Below, one piece after another: positions 53,011 to 61,352 of a stretch of DNA of 64,000 nt. Location: contig CAWBVI010000004.1 of NCBI GenBank assembly GCA_963792205.1, forward strand, positions 186,001 through 250,000, given 5' to 3'. The translations under genes and the position numbers were made by a program. Below the pieces are notes generated by a model that was given only the letters and a program-made list of their open reading frames with translations, was not told the origin of the DNA and made no database searches. Numbering within the stretch: position 1 is the stretch's first letter; each line of letters starts with the position of its first letter. This DNA comes from DATDAH01 sp963792205. GTDB lineage: Bacteria; Actinomycetota; Acidimicrobiia; Acidimicrobiales; DATDAH01.

Positions 53011-54108
53011 CTAGGGCATGAGCTCGAGGGCATCCAGATCGAGGATGGCGGCGGCCGAGCGGGCCAGCATCGCCTCGAACAGCGCCACCGCGCGGTCGTT
53101 GACCAGGTCGAGGGCGCCGGCGTTGAGCGGGTAGACCGAGCAGAAGAGGATGGCGAGGCGGTAGTCCTCCCAGCACTGCTCGAACGAGTAGCCCTCGCGG
53201 TCGATGCCGCCGGCCACCAGGGCCTGGTGGTAGGCCCGCAGCACCGTCTCGTCGGCCTCCTTGCGGTTCTCCGGCGTGAGGCTCTGGCTCATGAAGTAGC
53301 CGATGTCGTAGGCGGCGCGACCGAGCCCGCAGATCTGCCAGTCCACGGCCACCACCGGGTCGACCGCCCCCTCGTCGAAGAAGAGGTTGTCCAGGCGGTA
53401 GTCCCCGTGGAGCAGGGTCACCGGGGACTCGGCCAGGCGTTGCAGCAGCTCGACGCAGACGTCGGGCATGCGCCGGGCGGCCTCGAACATCGGGCCGGGG
53501 AGCAGGTGGGCGAAGTTGGACTCGATGACGGGCCACGACTGGCGCAGGACGGGCGGGAGGGCCTGCGGGTTGGGCGGGGCGTCGGTGCGCACGGCCCAGT
53601 CGGCGTCGAGGAGGTCGCGGTCCTCCCAGTACCACGCGTGGTGGGCCGCGATCTCCTCGGCCGCCACCAGGGCGTCCTCGATCGAGCACCCGTCGAGCTG
53701 GTCGACCTGGCGCCGGTTGCCGACGTCTTCGATGAGCAGGACGAAGTCCTGCGTCTCGGGGTCCAGCTCCGCGGCGTACGCCTTGGCCACACCCAGCGGG
53801 GTCTGTGGGGCGGCCTCCCGGTAGAAGTCGACCTCGCGCCCGTAGAACCGGAAGGCGTGGGCGGTCTCCCGGGCGCCCGTCACGGTGTGGGGGAGCTTGA
53901 GGATCGCCGTCGCCGGGCCGTCGCCTCCGTCGTAGGCGAGCTCGACCCGCCAGAGGAGCGCCAGGATCCCCACGCCGACGCCGATGGCCTCGGCGCGGGC
54001 CGAGGTGACCGAGGTGTCGTGGTCGATGGTGCCCGACGACCGCAGCGCCGTCGTGTACCAGTCCGGGCCGACCTCGTCGGGCCCGGCCGGGTACCCCAGA
54101 TCCGCCAT
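53011..54108 (-). CDS. Aminoglycoside phosphotransferase (APH) family kinase-like protein
   Basis: 365 residues. Kinase-like fold: VGILALLWRVELAYDGG, ILKLPHTVTGARETAHAFRFYGREVDFYREAAPQTPLGV, and the catalytic part SPVTLLHGDYRLDNLFFDEG (Brenner-like HGDxxxxN) with VVAVDWQICGLGRAAYDIGYFM (metal-binding Asp). The C-terminus is the alpha-helical subdomain. The family phosphorylates small molecules, and the group with this DWQ-CG motif includes proteins coded next to acyl-CoA or sterol genes in actinobacteria. ATG at 54108, divergent from the SDR at 54191. Confidence 0.87.
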   Translation of the reverse strand: MADLGYPAGPDEVGPDWYTTALRSSGTIDHDTSVTSARAEAIGVGVGILALLWRVELAYDGGDGPATAILKLPHTVTGARETAHAFRFYGREVDFYREAAPQTPLGVAKAYAAELDPETQDFVLLIEDVGNRRQVDQLDGCSIEDALVAAEEIAAHHAWYWEDRDLLDADWAVRTDAPPNPQALPPVLRQSWPVIESNFAHLLPGPMFEAARRMPDVCVELLQRLAESPVTLLHGDYRLDNLFFDEGAVDPVVAVDWQICGLGRAAYDIGYFMSQSLTPENRKEADETVLRAYHQALVAGGIDREGYSFEQCWEDYRLAILFCSVYPLNAGALDLVNDRAVALFEAMLARSAAAILDLDALELMP

Positions 54109-54190
54109 CGTCCTCTCCCCCTGTCGAAGCGCCCGGATGCTAACCCGAGGACTTTGGGCCCCTGCCGTGGCCTCACTACCCTCCGGCGCC

Positions 54191-55105
54191 ATGGCTGACA
54201 TCGGCTTCGACGGCAAGGTCGCGATCATCACCGGCGCGGGCGGAGGGCTCGGCTTCGAGCACGCCAAGCTGTTGGCCTCCCGGGGCGCGCAGGTCGTGAT
54301 CAACGACCTCGGCGGCTCGGTCTCGGGCGACGGGGGCGACGAAGGCCCGGCGCACACCGCCGCCAAGGCCATCGAGGACCTGGGCGGTGTGGCCGTCGCC
54401 AACACCGACAGCGTGGCCACGCCCGAGGGCGGCGAGGCCATCGTGAACACGGCGCTCGAGGCCTTCGGACGGGTGGACATCGTGGTCAACAACGCCGGGA
54501 TCCTGCGGGACAAGGCGTTCCACAACATGACCCCCGACCTCATCGACCCCGTCATCGACGTGCACCTCCGGGGAGCGTTCAACGTCACCCGTCCCGCCTG
54601 GATCAAGATGCGCGAGCAGGGCTACGGGCGGGTGGTCAACACCGCCTCCACCGCCGGGATCATCGGCAACTTCGGCCAGGCCAACTACGGCGCGGCCAAG
54701 ATGGGCCTGGTCGGGTTCACCCGGGTGCTGGCCCAGGAGGGCGCCCGCAACAACATCAAGGCCAACGCCATCGCCCCCATCGCCAAGACGCGGATGACCG
54801 AGGACATCCTCGGCCCCATGGGGGACCAGCTCCTCCCCGAGCACATCTCCCCGGTCGTGGCCTGGCTGGCCCACGAGGACTGCCCCGTCAGCGGCGAGAT
54901 CTACTCCTGCGGTGGCGGCATGGTCGCTCGCTTCTTCATCGGCCTGACCACGGGCATCTTCGACCCCGACCTCACCCTCGAGGCCATGCGCGACCGCTTC
55001 GACGAGATCCGCGACGAAGGCGACTACAGCGTCCCGCCCGACACCGCCTTCGAGCTGCGCAAGCTCCTCGCCTACTTCAAGGCCGGCGACACGCAGGAGT
55101 CCTGA
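54191..55105 (+). CDS. Short-chain dehydrogenase, HSD17B4/MFE-2 type
   Basis: 304 residues. GKVAIITGAGGGLGFEHAKLLASRG, QVVINDLGGSVSGDGGDEGPAH, VDIVVNNAGILRDKAF, VVNTASTAGIIGNFGQANYGAAKMGL (Ser/Tyr/Lys) and NAIAPIAKTRMTE match the same subgroup as 41532-42434. The C-terminal part (CGGGMVARFFIGLTTGIFDPDLTLE) extends the domain as in the MFE-2-like group. A dehydrogenase of (R)-3-hydroxyacyl-CoA or steroid type is likely. No MaoC gene is adjacent in this copy. Confidence 0.92.
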   Translation: MADIGFDGKVAIITGAGGGLGFEHAKLLASRGAQVVINDLGGSVSGDGGDEGPAHTAAKAIEDLGGVAVANTDSVATPEGGEAIVNTALEAFGRVDIVVNNAGILRDKAFHNMTPDLIDPVIDVHLRGAFNVTRPAWIKMREQGYGRVVNTASTAGIIGNFGQANYGAAKMGLVGFTRVLAQEGARNNIKANAIAPIAKTRMTEDILGPMGDQLLPEHISPVVAWLAHEDCPVSGEIYSCGGGMVARFFIGLTTGIFDPDLTLEAMRDRFDEIRDEGDYSVPPDTAFELRKLLAYFKAGDTQES

Positions 55106-55151
55106 GAAAAAATAGGTCTCATGGCCCACTCCTAGAAGCCGATGGAGGGGC

Positions 55152-55595
55152 GTGGAAGCCGCCGCCCTCGAGCCAGAACGACTTGACGCGGTCCTGGCCA
55201 CCCTCCCCCCCGAGTGGGCCGTCGCCCAACTCGGTCGCGACCGCCTGGCCGCGGGCCCGGCTGGCGCCTATGTGCTGCGCGCGTCCACCGGCGAGCACCA
55301 CCGCGACGCCCGCCGGGTGACCCAGCTGGCCCGGGCGACCCGGACCGGGCTCGGCGACCACCTGGCCTGGATCCCGGTCGTGGATCCTCTGGTGGTGACC
55401 CCCCACCCGCTCGACGAGCCCGTCGGGGCGACCGTCGTCCCCGTGGCCATGGTCATCTCGGTGCTGATGGAGGGCATGCAGCCGCTCGACGAGGAGACCC
55501 TGCGCCGGATCACCGGCCTCATGGTCGAGCGCCGCCTGACGCCGGAGTGGGCGCCCGCGGTCTCCGCCGCCGGCACGGTCCTCGCGCCGGACTGA
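55152..55595 (+). CDS. Hypothetical protein of about 147 residues
   Basis: Starts GTG at 55152 behind GGAGGGGC. The middle VLRASTGEHHRDARRVTQLARATRTGLGD and VVVPVAMVISVLMEGM-like segments suggest an alpha/beta protein; the final part RRITGLMVERRLTPEWAPA is helical. Possibly nuclease-related (NERD-like central pattern), but no catalytic motif can be assigned, so the product is left unnamed. 47 bases upstream end the SDR gene; the PD-(D/E)XK gene starts 47 bases downstream. Confidence 0.65.
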   Translation: MEAAALEPERLDAVLATLPPEWAVAQLGRDRLAAGPAGAYVLRASTGEHHRDARRVTQLARATRTGLGDHLAWIPVVDPLVVTPHPLDEPVGATVVPVAMVISVLMEGMQPLDEETLRRITGLMVERRLTPEWAPAVSAAGTVLAPD

Positions 55596-55642
55596 CGGAA
55601 CGGTCCCCGGAGGCTGTCACCCCCCACGTGTAGGCTTGGGGC

Positions 55643-56498
55643 ATGGCGTTGGCACCTCCCACCGGGCTCTCCCCCTCCCGGGTGTCGTCGTTCCAGGACT
55701 GCGCGCTGGCCTTTCGCTTCTCCGCCATCGACCACTTACCGGAGCCGTCCTCGCTACCCGCCGTGCGGGGGACGCTGGTGCACGCCGCGCTGGAGCGCCT
55801 CTTCGCCCTCGAGCCCGCCGAGCGCACCCCCGACCGGGCCGCGGCCTGCCTGGTCGACGCCCACGACGCGCTCGGTGGCCGATCCCGAGTACCTCGGTCT
55901 GGGGTTGGACGCCGACGGTGACGCCGCGCTGCTGGCCCGGTCCCAGGAGCTGGTCGACAACTACTTCCGGCTCGAGGACCCACGCCGCATCACGCCCATC
56001 GGCATCGAGCTCCGGCTGGAGGCACCGCTGGGCGACCTGAACCTGCGCGGCATCATCGACCGGCTGGAGCTCGACGAGGACGGCGGCCTCGTGGTCACCG
56101 ACTACAAGACCGGCGCCGCTCCCCGCCAGCAGTACGAGCAGGGCCGGCTGGGCGGTGTGCACTTCTACGCCTTCCTCTGCGAGGAGCTGTTCGGGCGGCG
56201 ACCGGCGCGCATCCAGCTCCTGTACCTGGCCGACCCGGTCGCCATCGTGGCCGAGCCCACCGACCAGACCAGCCGGGGCCTGCGCCGCAAGCTCACCGCG
56301 CTGTGGGCCGCCATCGAGCGGGCCTGCGAGCGGGAGGACTTCCGGCCCCGTCCGTCCCGCCTGTGCGACTGGTGCGCCTTCCATGCGCACTGCCCGGCCT
56401 TCGGGGGTGACCCCGATGCCGCCCGGGCCGAGGCCGCCGCGGCGGCCGCCCTCGCCGAGACGCCCGTAGACCTGCGCCCGGTCGCCGTCGCCGGGTGA
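55643..56498 (+). CDS. RecB-type PD-(D/E)XK nuclease with C-terminal Cys cluster, frame interrupted
   Basis: About 285 residues when joined. First frame (55643 to about 55874): GLSPSRVSSFQDCALAFRFSAID, PAVRGTLVHAALERLF. Second frame: ADPEYLGLGLDADGD, then LRGIIDRLELDEDGGLVVTDYKTGAAP with the Asp-x(n)-Asp-Tyr-Lys active site, and the end RLCDWCAFHAHCPAF, whose Cys residues plus the N-terminal Cys can bind a 4Fe-4S cluster, as in AddB/Cas4-like nucleases. One extra G at 55874/55875 causes the shift. Probably DNA-repair nuclease. Stop overlaps the PAP2 start. Confidence 0.83.
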
Positions 56499-57064
56499 CG
56501 GCCCGCCAGCGGGTCGACGCCCTCGACCGCGCCGTCGACCAGGCCTTCGACCGACTGCGGGGCGACCCCGGTGCCGACCGGCTCTTCTACGGCGCGTCCG
56601 CGGTCGGCGACTTCAGCGTCCTCTGGATCCTCCTCGGCTCCCTGCGCGGGCTGCGCTCCGAGCGGGACGCCGACGCCGCCATCCGGCTGATGGTCTGCCT
56701 CGGCCTCGAGTCGGCACTGGTCAACGTGCTGATCAAGTCGCTGCTCCCGCGCAACCGACCGGTCCACGACGTCGAGCACCCGTTCGCCCTGCGCACACCG
56801 AAGACCACCAGCTTCCCTTCGGGCCACGCCAGCGCGGGGTTCACCGCGGCCACCCTCCTGGCCGACGGCCAGAAGGCACCGTGGCGGTACGGCTGGTACG
56901 GCCTCGCCGCGGTCGTCGCCTCCAGCCGCATCCACACCCGCGTCCATCACGCCTCCGACGTGCTGGCCGGCGCCGCCCTCGGCCTCGTGCTGGGCCGGAT
57001 CGCCAAGCGGGTCTGGCCGCTGCCGGCGGCGGCGCCGGAACAGGCGGACGCCGCCGGGGGTTGA
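56495..57064 (+). CDS. PAP2 superfamily phosphatase
   Basis: 189 residues, several membrane segments. PAP2 motifs: KSLLPRNRPVHD (KxxxxxxRP type), TTSFPSGHASAGFTAATLL (PSGH) and SSRIHTRVHHASDVLAGAALG (SRxxxxxHxxxD) with the catalytic His. Likely dephosphorylates an undecaprenyl or other lipid phosphate. It overlaps the nuclease stop by four bases. No linked transferase is present. Confidence 0.88.
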   Translation: MTARQRVDALDRAVDQAFDRLRGDPGADRLFYGASAVGDFSVLWILLGSLRGLRSERDADAAIRLMVCLGLESALVNVLIKSLLPRNRPVHDVEHPFALRTPKTTSFPSGHASAGFTAATLLADGQKAPWRYGWYGLAAVVASSRIHTRVHHASDVLAGAALGLVLGRIAKRVWPLPAAAPEQADAAGG

Positions 57065-57071
57065 GCCAACC

Positions 57072-57671
57072 ATGACGACTGGCTTCGCCGTGTCCTGGGA
57101 CTACCGCTGCCCGTTCGCCCGCATCGGTCACCAGCACGTGATCGCCGGCCTCCGGGCGGGCGCCGACTGGGACGTGCACTTCCTGCCCTTCAGCCTGAAC
57201 CAGATGCACGTCGAGGAGGGCCAGCCCGACGTCTGGGACAACCCGGGCCAGTCGGGCTCGCTCCTCGCCCTTCTCGCCGGCACCGTCGTCCGCGACCAGT
57301 TCCCCGAGCAGTTCCACCGCGCCCACCTCGCCCTGTTCGACGCCCGCCACGTCGACGCCCTCGACCTCCGCGAGCGCGACGTGGTCGCCCAGATCCTCGA
57401 CGCCAACGGGGTGGCGAGCCAGGACGTCTTCGAGGTCATCGACAGCGGTGAGGCGCTCGAGACCGTGCGCAAGGAGCACGACGCCGCCGTGGCCGACGTC
57501 AACGTGTGGGGCGTGCCCACCTTCGTGCTGGGCGACCGGGCGGTCTTCGTCCGGCTGATGCAGAGCCCCACCGACGACGCCGACGGTCGCGCCACCGTCG
57601 AGCGCATCCTCGACACCATGACCGGCTGGCCCGACCTCAACGAGTTCAAGTACACGTCGATCCCGCGCTGA
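57072..57671 (+). CDS. DsbA-fold protein with single active-site Cys (mycothiol-dependent type)
   Basis: 199 residues, cytosolic. Thioredoxin/DsbA fold beginning FAVSWDYRCPFARIGHQHV with one Cys (CPFA in place of CxxC), VNVWGVPTFVLGDRAVFVRLM at the cis-Pro loop. The single Cys argues against disulfide exchange and fits a thiol-dependent (mycothiol) reductase or nitroreductase seen in actinobacteria; this is inference. Follows the PAP2 stop by seven bases and may be co-transcribed. Confidence 0.83.
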   Translation: MTTGFAVSWDYRCPFARIGHQHVIAGLRAGADWDVHFLPFSLNQMHVEEGQPDVWDNPGQSGSLLALLAGTVVRDQFPEQFHRAHLALFDARHVDALDLRERDVVAQILDANGVASQDVFEVIDSGEALETVRKEHDAAVADVNVWGVPTFVLGDRAVFVRLMQSPTDDADGRATVERILDTMTGWPDLNEFKYTSIPR

Positions 57672-57712
57672 CGCCCGGCATCACCCGGCCCGCCGAGGGG
57701 TAGCGTCCGCAC

Positions 57713-59119
57713 ATGGCGGAGCGCCCCGATCGTGAGGTGCGGTCGGACCCGAGGATGACCGACCTCGAGGCCCTCATGTGGAACCTCGACAAGGACCCGC
57801 ACCTCACGTCGGTCTTCGCCAACGTCACCGTCCTCGACTGCTCCCCCGACCGCGAGTACCTGCGCCGCAAGCTGGGCCGCGCCGTCGCCGAGATCCCCCG
57901 GCTGCACCAGCGGGTCGTGCCCGCCTTCGGCCGCCTGGCCCCGCCCACCTGGGAGGACGACAGCACCTTCGACCTCGACTACCACCTCCGCTGGACCGCG
58001 CTGCCCGGTCCTGGCGACGAGCGCGAGCTGCTGGCCCTGGCGACCCGGATCCACCAGCAACCCTTCGAGCGGGGGCGCCCGCTGTGGGAGTTCGTGGTGA
58101 TCGAGGGCCTGGCCGACGGCCGGGCCGCCATGGTCCAGAAGCTGCACCACACGGTCACCGACGGCGTCGGGGGACTCCGCCTGGCGGAGCGCTTCCTCGA
58201 CCTCGAACGCCGTCCGCCCGAGCCGGACGAGGAGCCCGAGATCACGGCCCGGGCCAGCGGCCTCCCCGGTCCCAGCTTCGTCGGGCGGGCCCTCGGCACG
58301 GCGGGGCACCTGGGCCGCCAGGTCGCCGAAACGACGGTCGGCCTGACCCGGGCCGCGGGTGATGCCCTGATCCACCCGCAGGACTGGCCCGCCCGCGCGG
58401 CGGAGGCGGGCGAGACGGCCCGATCGGTGGCGCGCCAGCTCGTGGGCACGAACGAGGCCCGCTCCCCGCTGTGGACCGAACGGTCCCTGTGGCGCCAGCT
58501 CGAGGTCCTGCAGGTGCCCTTCGACGACGTCAAGCAGGCGGCGGCGGCCCGGGACGTGACGATCAACGACCTCTTCGTCACGGCCGCGGCCCGAGCCGCG
58601 GGCGCGGTGCACCGCCAGGCGGGATGTCCGGTCGACGAGCTCCGGATGGCCATGCCCATGAGCACCCGGGACGACAAGAGCGCCGCCGGCAACGCCTTCT
58701 CGCTCACCCGCTCGCTGGTCCCCATCGACGTGACCGATCCGGCCAAGCACCTCGAAGCCGTGCACGACCTGCTGGCGGCCACCCGGGGCGAGAAGGCCTT
58801 CCAGGTCCTCGATCAGCTCGCCGGCGTCATGAACGTGCTCCCGACCTCAGCGCTGGTGGCGGCCGCCCGGCACCAGGCGGAGACGGTCGACTTCACCACG
58901 TCGAACCTCCGGGGCGCACCGTTCCCCCTCTACTTCGGCGGGGCCCAGATCGTGGAGAACTACCCGGTCGGCCCGCTCGCCGGCACGGCGTTCAACCTGA
59001 CGATGCTCAGCTACGCCGGCGAGATGCACTGCGGGCTGCTGGTCGACGCCGCAGCCATCGAGGACCCGACGGCGTTGCGGGACGCGTTGAAGGACGCGTT
59101 CGAGGAATTGACGGCCTGA
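57713..59119 (+). CDS. Wax ester synthase / acyl-CoA:diacylglycerol acyltransferase (WS/DGAT), second copy
   Basis: 468 residues. Catalytic motif HHTVTDG at residues 145-151, then ENRL-type central linker; the C-terminal half has AAGNAFSLTRSLVPIDVTDPAKHLEAVHDLL, VDFTTSNLRGAPFPLYFGGA and FNLTMLSYAGEMHCGLLVD. It is the paralogue of 44225-45625 but divergent in sequence, so may prefer another acceptor. Separate transcription is likely; it ends seven bases before the small acidic protein on the other strand. Confidence 0.92.
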   Translation: MAERPDREVRSDPRMTDLEALMWNLDKDPHLTSVFANVTVLDCSPDREYLRRKLGRAVAEIPRLHQRVVPAFGRLAPPTWEDDSTFDLDYHLRWTALPGPGDERELLALATRIHQQPFERGRPLWEFVVIEGLADGRAAMVQKLHHTVTDGVGGLRLAERFLDLERRPPEPDEEPEITARASGLPGPSFVGRALGTAGHLGRQVAETTVGLTRAAGDALIHPQDWPARAAEAGETARSVARQLVGTNEARSPLWTERSLWRQLEVLQVPFDDVKQAAAARDVTINDLFVTAAARAAGAVHRQAGCPVDELRMAMPMSTRDDKSAAGNAFSLTRSLVPIDVTDPAKHLEAVHDLLAATRGEKAFQVLDQLAGVMNVLPTSALVAAARHQAETVDFTTSNLRGAPFPLYFGGAQIVENYPVGPLAGTAFNLTMLSYAGEMHCGLLVDAAAIEDPTALRDALKDAFEELTA

Positions 59120-59125
59120 CTCGAC

Positions 59126-59314
59126 TCAGTTCGTGGAGACCAGCTCGTCGGACGGCTTGGACAGGAGCGTCCGCACGTCGAGGAGCAGGTCGGCGACTTC
59201 GTTGCTCGACACGAGCTGGCGATCGAGGAGCGTGCCCAGACCCTGGTCGATCAGGGCCAACGCCTCGTTGATGACTTCCGTCTCGGACTCGTGCCGTTCG
59301 GTGGTCTCCGTCAT
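59126..59314 (-). CDS. Small acidic conserved-type protein (62 residues)
   Basis: MTETTERHESETEVINEALA starts an acidic, helix-rich peptide; LIDQGLGTLLDRQLVSSNEVADLLLDVRTLLSKP is amphipathic. No membrane segment or metal site. Ends just beside the WS/DGAT stop (convergent, six bases apart). Function unknown, coding supported by composition and codon pattern only. Confidence 0.6.
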   Translation of the reverse strand: MTETTERHESETEVINEALALIDQGLGTLLDRQLVSSNEVADLLLDVRTLLSKPSDELVSTN

Positions 59315-59369
59315 TACGGAGTGATGGTACCCGCCCGGTGTGTCGAGAGTGGGTCAGTAGCGTGAACCC

Positions 59370-60353
59370 GTGACCGCTGCCACACCGACCGGGGTGACCT
59401 TCGCCGGCTTCATGCCCTTGGGACCGCAGGTCGCGGTCGACGTCGCCCGGGAGGCCGAGGGTCTCGGCTACGGGTCGTTCTGGACGGCCGAGACCACCGG
59501 GACCGAGGCCTTCGCCCTGCTCGGGGCCGTGACGGGGGTCGCCCCCTCCCTCGACCTGGGGACCGGTGTGCTCGCCCTCCAGCTGCGGACCCCGATGGTG
59601 GCGGCGATGGCGGCCGCCACGCTGCAGGCCCTGGCGCCCGAGCGCGAGGTGGTCCTCGGCATCGGCATCTCCTCGCCGGTGGTGACCGAGCGGTGGCACG
59701 GGGTGCCCTACGGCGAGCGGCCGCTCGACCGGGTGCGGGAGTACGTCGCCCTCGTCCGGGAGTGCCTGACCGGCGAGTCGGTCAGCTTCGCCGGCGACTT
59801 CTACGACGTGAGCCGCTTCCGGCTCGGGATGCGCCTCGGTGAGCGCCGACCGAAGATCGTCGTCGGCGCGCTCAACCCGGGGATGCTGCGCCTGGCCGGC
59901 GAGGTCGCCGACGGCGTGCTGCTCAACTACCTGCCGGCAAGCCACGTGCCGTGGAGCGTCGAACAGGTGCGCAAGGGGGGCGACGCCGAGATCTACGCCT
60001 ACGTCCACGTCGGTGTGGCCGACCGCGACGCCGCGGCGGAGCACGCCCGCCGGGACCTCTTCTCCTACGCCGTCGTCGACGCCTACTCGGCCAACTTCGA
60101 ACGCGCCGGCTTCGGCGACGAGGTGGCGGAGGTCCGCGAGCGCCACGGGGCCAAGGACCGCGAGGGTGCGGTCGCCGCGGTGTCGGACCGCATGGTCGAC
60201 GCCATCGACGTCGTCGGCGACGCCGCGCTCGTGAAGGCCACGATGGCCGACTACGTCGCCGCCGGCGTCGACCACCCGATCGTCATGCCGCTGCCGTGGG
60301 GCGACGACCGCCGCCAGGTCATCTCCGACACGCTGCAAGCCGCCATCGCCTGA
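59370..60353 (+). CDS. LLM-class F420-dependent oxidoreductase
   Basis: 327 residues. GVTFAGFMPLGPQVAVDVAREAEGLGYGSFWTAET, LDLGTGVLALQLRTPMVAAMAAATLQALAPEREVVLGIGISSPVVTERWHG and KIVVGALNPGMLRLAGEVADGVLLNYLPASHVPW match the family; the last loop resembles the F420-dependent group acting on small organic substrates. GTG start at 59370, divergent from the acidic small protein with a 55-base gap. Substrate unknown. Confidence 0.89.
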   Translation: MTAATPTGVTFAGFMPLGPQVAVDVAREAEGLGYGSFWTAETTGTEAFALLGAVTGVAPSLDLGTGVLALQLRTPMVAAMAAATLQALAPEREVVLGIGISSPVVTERWHGVPYGERPLDRVREYVALVRECLTGESVSFAGDFYDVSRFRLGMRLGERRPKIVVGALNPGMLRLAGEVADGVLLNYLPASHVPWSVEQVRKGGDAEIYAYVHVGVADRDAAAEHARRDLFSYAVVDAYSANFERAGFGDEVAEVRERHGAKDREGAVAAVSDRMVDAIDVVGDAALVKATMADYVAAGVDHPIVMPLPWGDDRRQVISDTLQAAIA

Positions 60354-60364
60354 TCCGTCCCCGT

Positions 60365-61309
60365 TCAGCCGTCGAGCTCGGGGAGCTCGAGGCCTTCGGG
60401 GAGCTGGCCGCCGGCTTCGAGCCACTCGGCGACGACCTTGGGGGCCTCGTCGGGGTTGTAGCAGTCCTCCTCGTAGGACCAGCGGTCGTCGCCGGCGTAG
60501 TGGAGGACGACGCAGGCGGGGAACTCGTAGGTGGCGTCGCCGCCCTGGGGGTCGGGCAGGCGGTTCCCGGCGACGAACACGACCCGGTTGCCCCCGATGC
60601 CGCACCAGTGCGTGGGGAAGTCCATCTCGGGGAACGGCTGCATCACCCCGACGATCCAGTCGCGGATCTCGTCCCGGCCGTTGAAGCGACCGTAGTGGTG
60701 CTCGTAGTAGCGGGCGTCCTCGACGAACTGCTTCGACCAGGTCTCCCAGTCGCCGGTGGCCACCGCCTGCCGGCCCCGCTCGACGTAGCGGTGGAACGCC
60801 GCCTCCACCTCGGTGCGGTCGTGCTCCGGCGGCCGGGGATCCGGCGTGTAGTCGGGGATGGCCTCGAGCGTGTCGTCCTCGGGCGTCTCCTTCGTCCCGC
60901 CGGCCCGGAACCAGTGACCGATGGCGTTGTTGGCGTCCTTCGGGTTGTAGAAGTCCTCCTCGCGGGACCACTTCCCATCGCCCGCGTAGTCGATCAGGCT
61001 GATGTTGGGGAAGGAGTAGTAGGCGTCGCCGCCGGCCGGGTCGGGCAGGTGGTTCCAGATGTAGAAGGCCACCCGGTCGCCCTCCACCACGTGCCAGTCG
61101 ACTGAGAAGGTCATGTTCGGGAACGGCGTCATGGCCCCGACGATCCAGTCGTGGATGGCGGGCTGGCCCTGGAAGATCCCGAGGTTGTGTTCGACGTACT
61201 CGGCGTCGTCGGTGAACAGTGCCGCCCAGGCGGGCCAGTCCCGGTTCTCGACGCCCCGCCGCAGGAACTCGGCGAACGCTTCCTCGACCTCTTCACGCGG
61301 GTGTGCCAT
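60365..61309 (-). CDS. SnoaL-like protein with internal duplication (two NTF2-fold domains)
   Basis: 314 residues made of two similar halves: residues about 8-145 (EAFAEFLRRGVENRDWPAWA, DAEYVEHNLGIFQGQPAIHDWIVGAMTPFPNMTF, NHLPDPAGGDAYYSFPNISLIDYAGDGKWSREEDFYNP) and about 165-305 (AAFHRYVERGRQAVATGDWETWS, DARYYEHHYGRFNGRDEIRDWIVGVMQPFPEMDF, NRLPDPQGGDATYEFPACVVLHYAGDDRWSYEEDCYNP). The repeated Asp-Trp-Ile-Val-Gly and pocket His suggest each half keeps a ligand cavity. A dimer-in-one-chain of a SnoaL-like isomerase or cyclase is the simplest reading; function unknown. Confidence 0.85.
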   Translation of the reverse strand: MAHPREEVEEAFAEFLRRGVENRDWPAWAALFTDDAEYVEHNLGIFQGQPAIHDWIVGAMTPFPNMTFSVDWHVVEGDRVAFYIWNHLPDPAGGDAYYSFPNISLIDYAGDGKWSREEDFYNPKDANNAIGHWFRAGGTKETPEDDTLEAIPDYTPDPRPPEHDRTEVEAAFHRYVERGRQAVATGDWETWSKQFVEDARYYEHHYGRFNGRDEIRDWIVGVMQPFPEMDFPTHWCGIGGNRVVFVAGNRLPDPQGGDATYEFPACVVLHYAGDDRWSYEEDCYNPDEAPKVVAEWLEAGGQLPEGLELPELDG

Positions 61310-61352
61310 GGGCGGCGAAGGTAGTGCGCCGCGACCCGTACGCTCTGCCGCC

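Noticed and set aside
53011..54108. Aminoglycoside resistance gene
   Set aside because: It belongs to the wider APH-like kinase fold; nothing in the sequence or context supports antibiotic modification.
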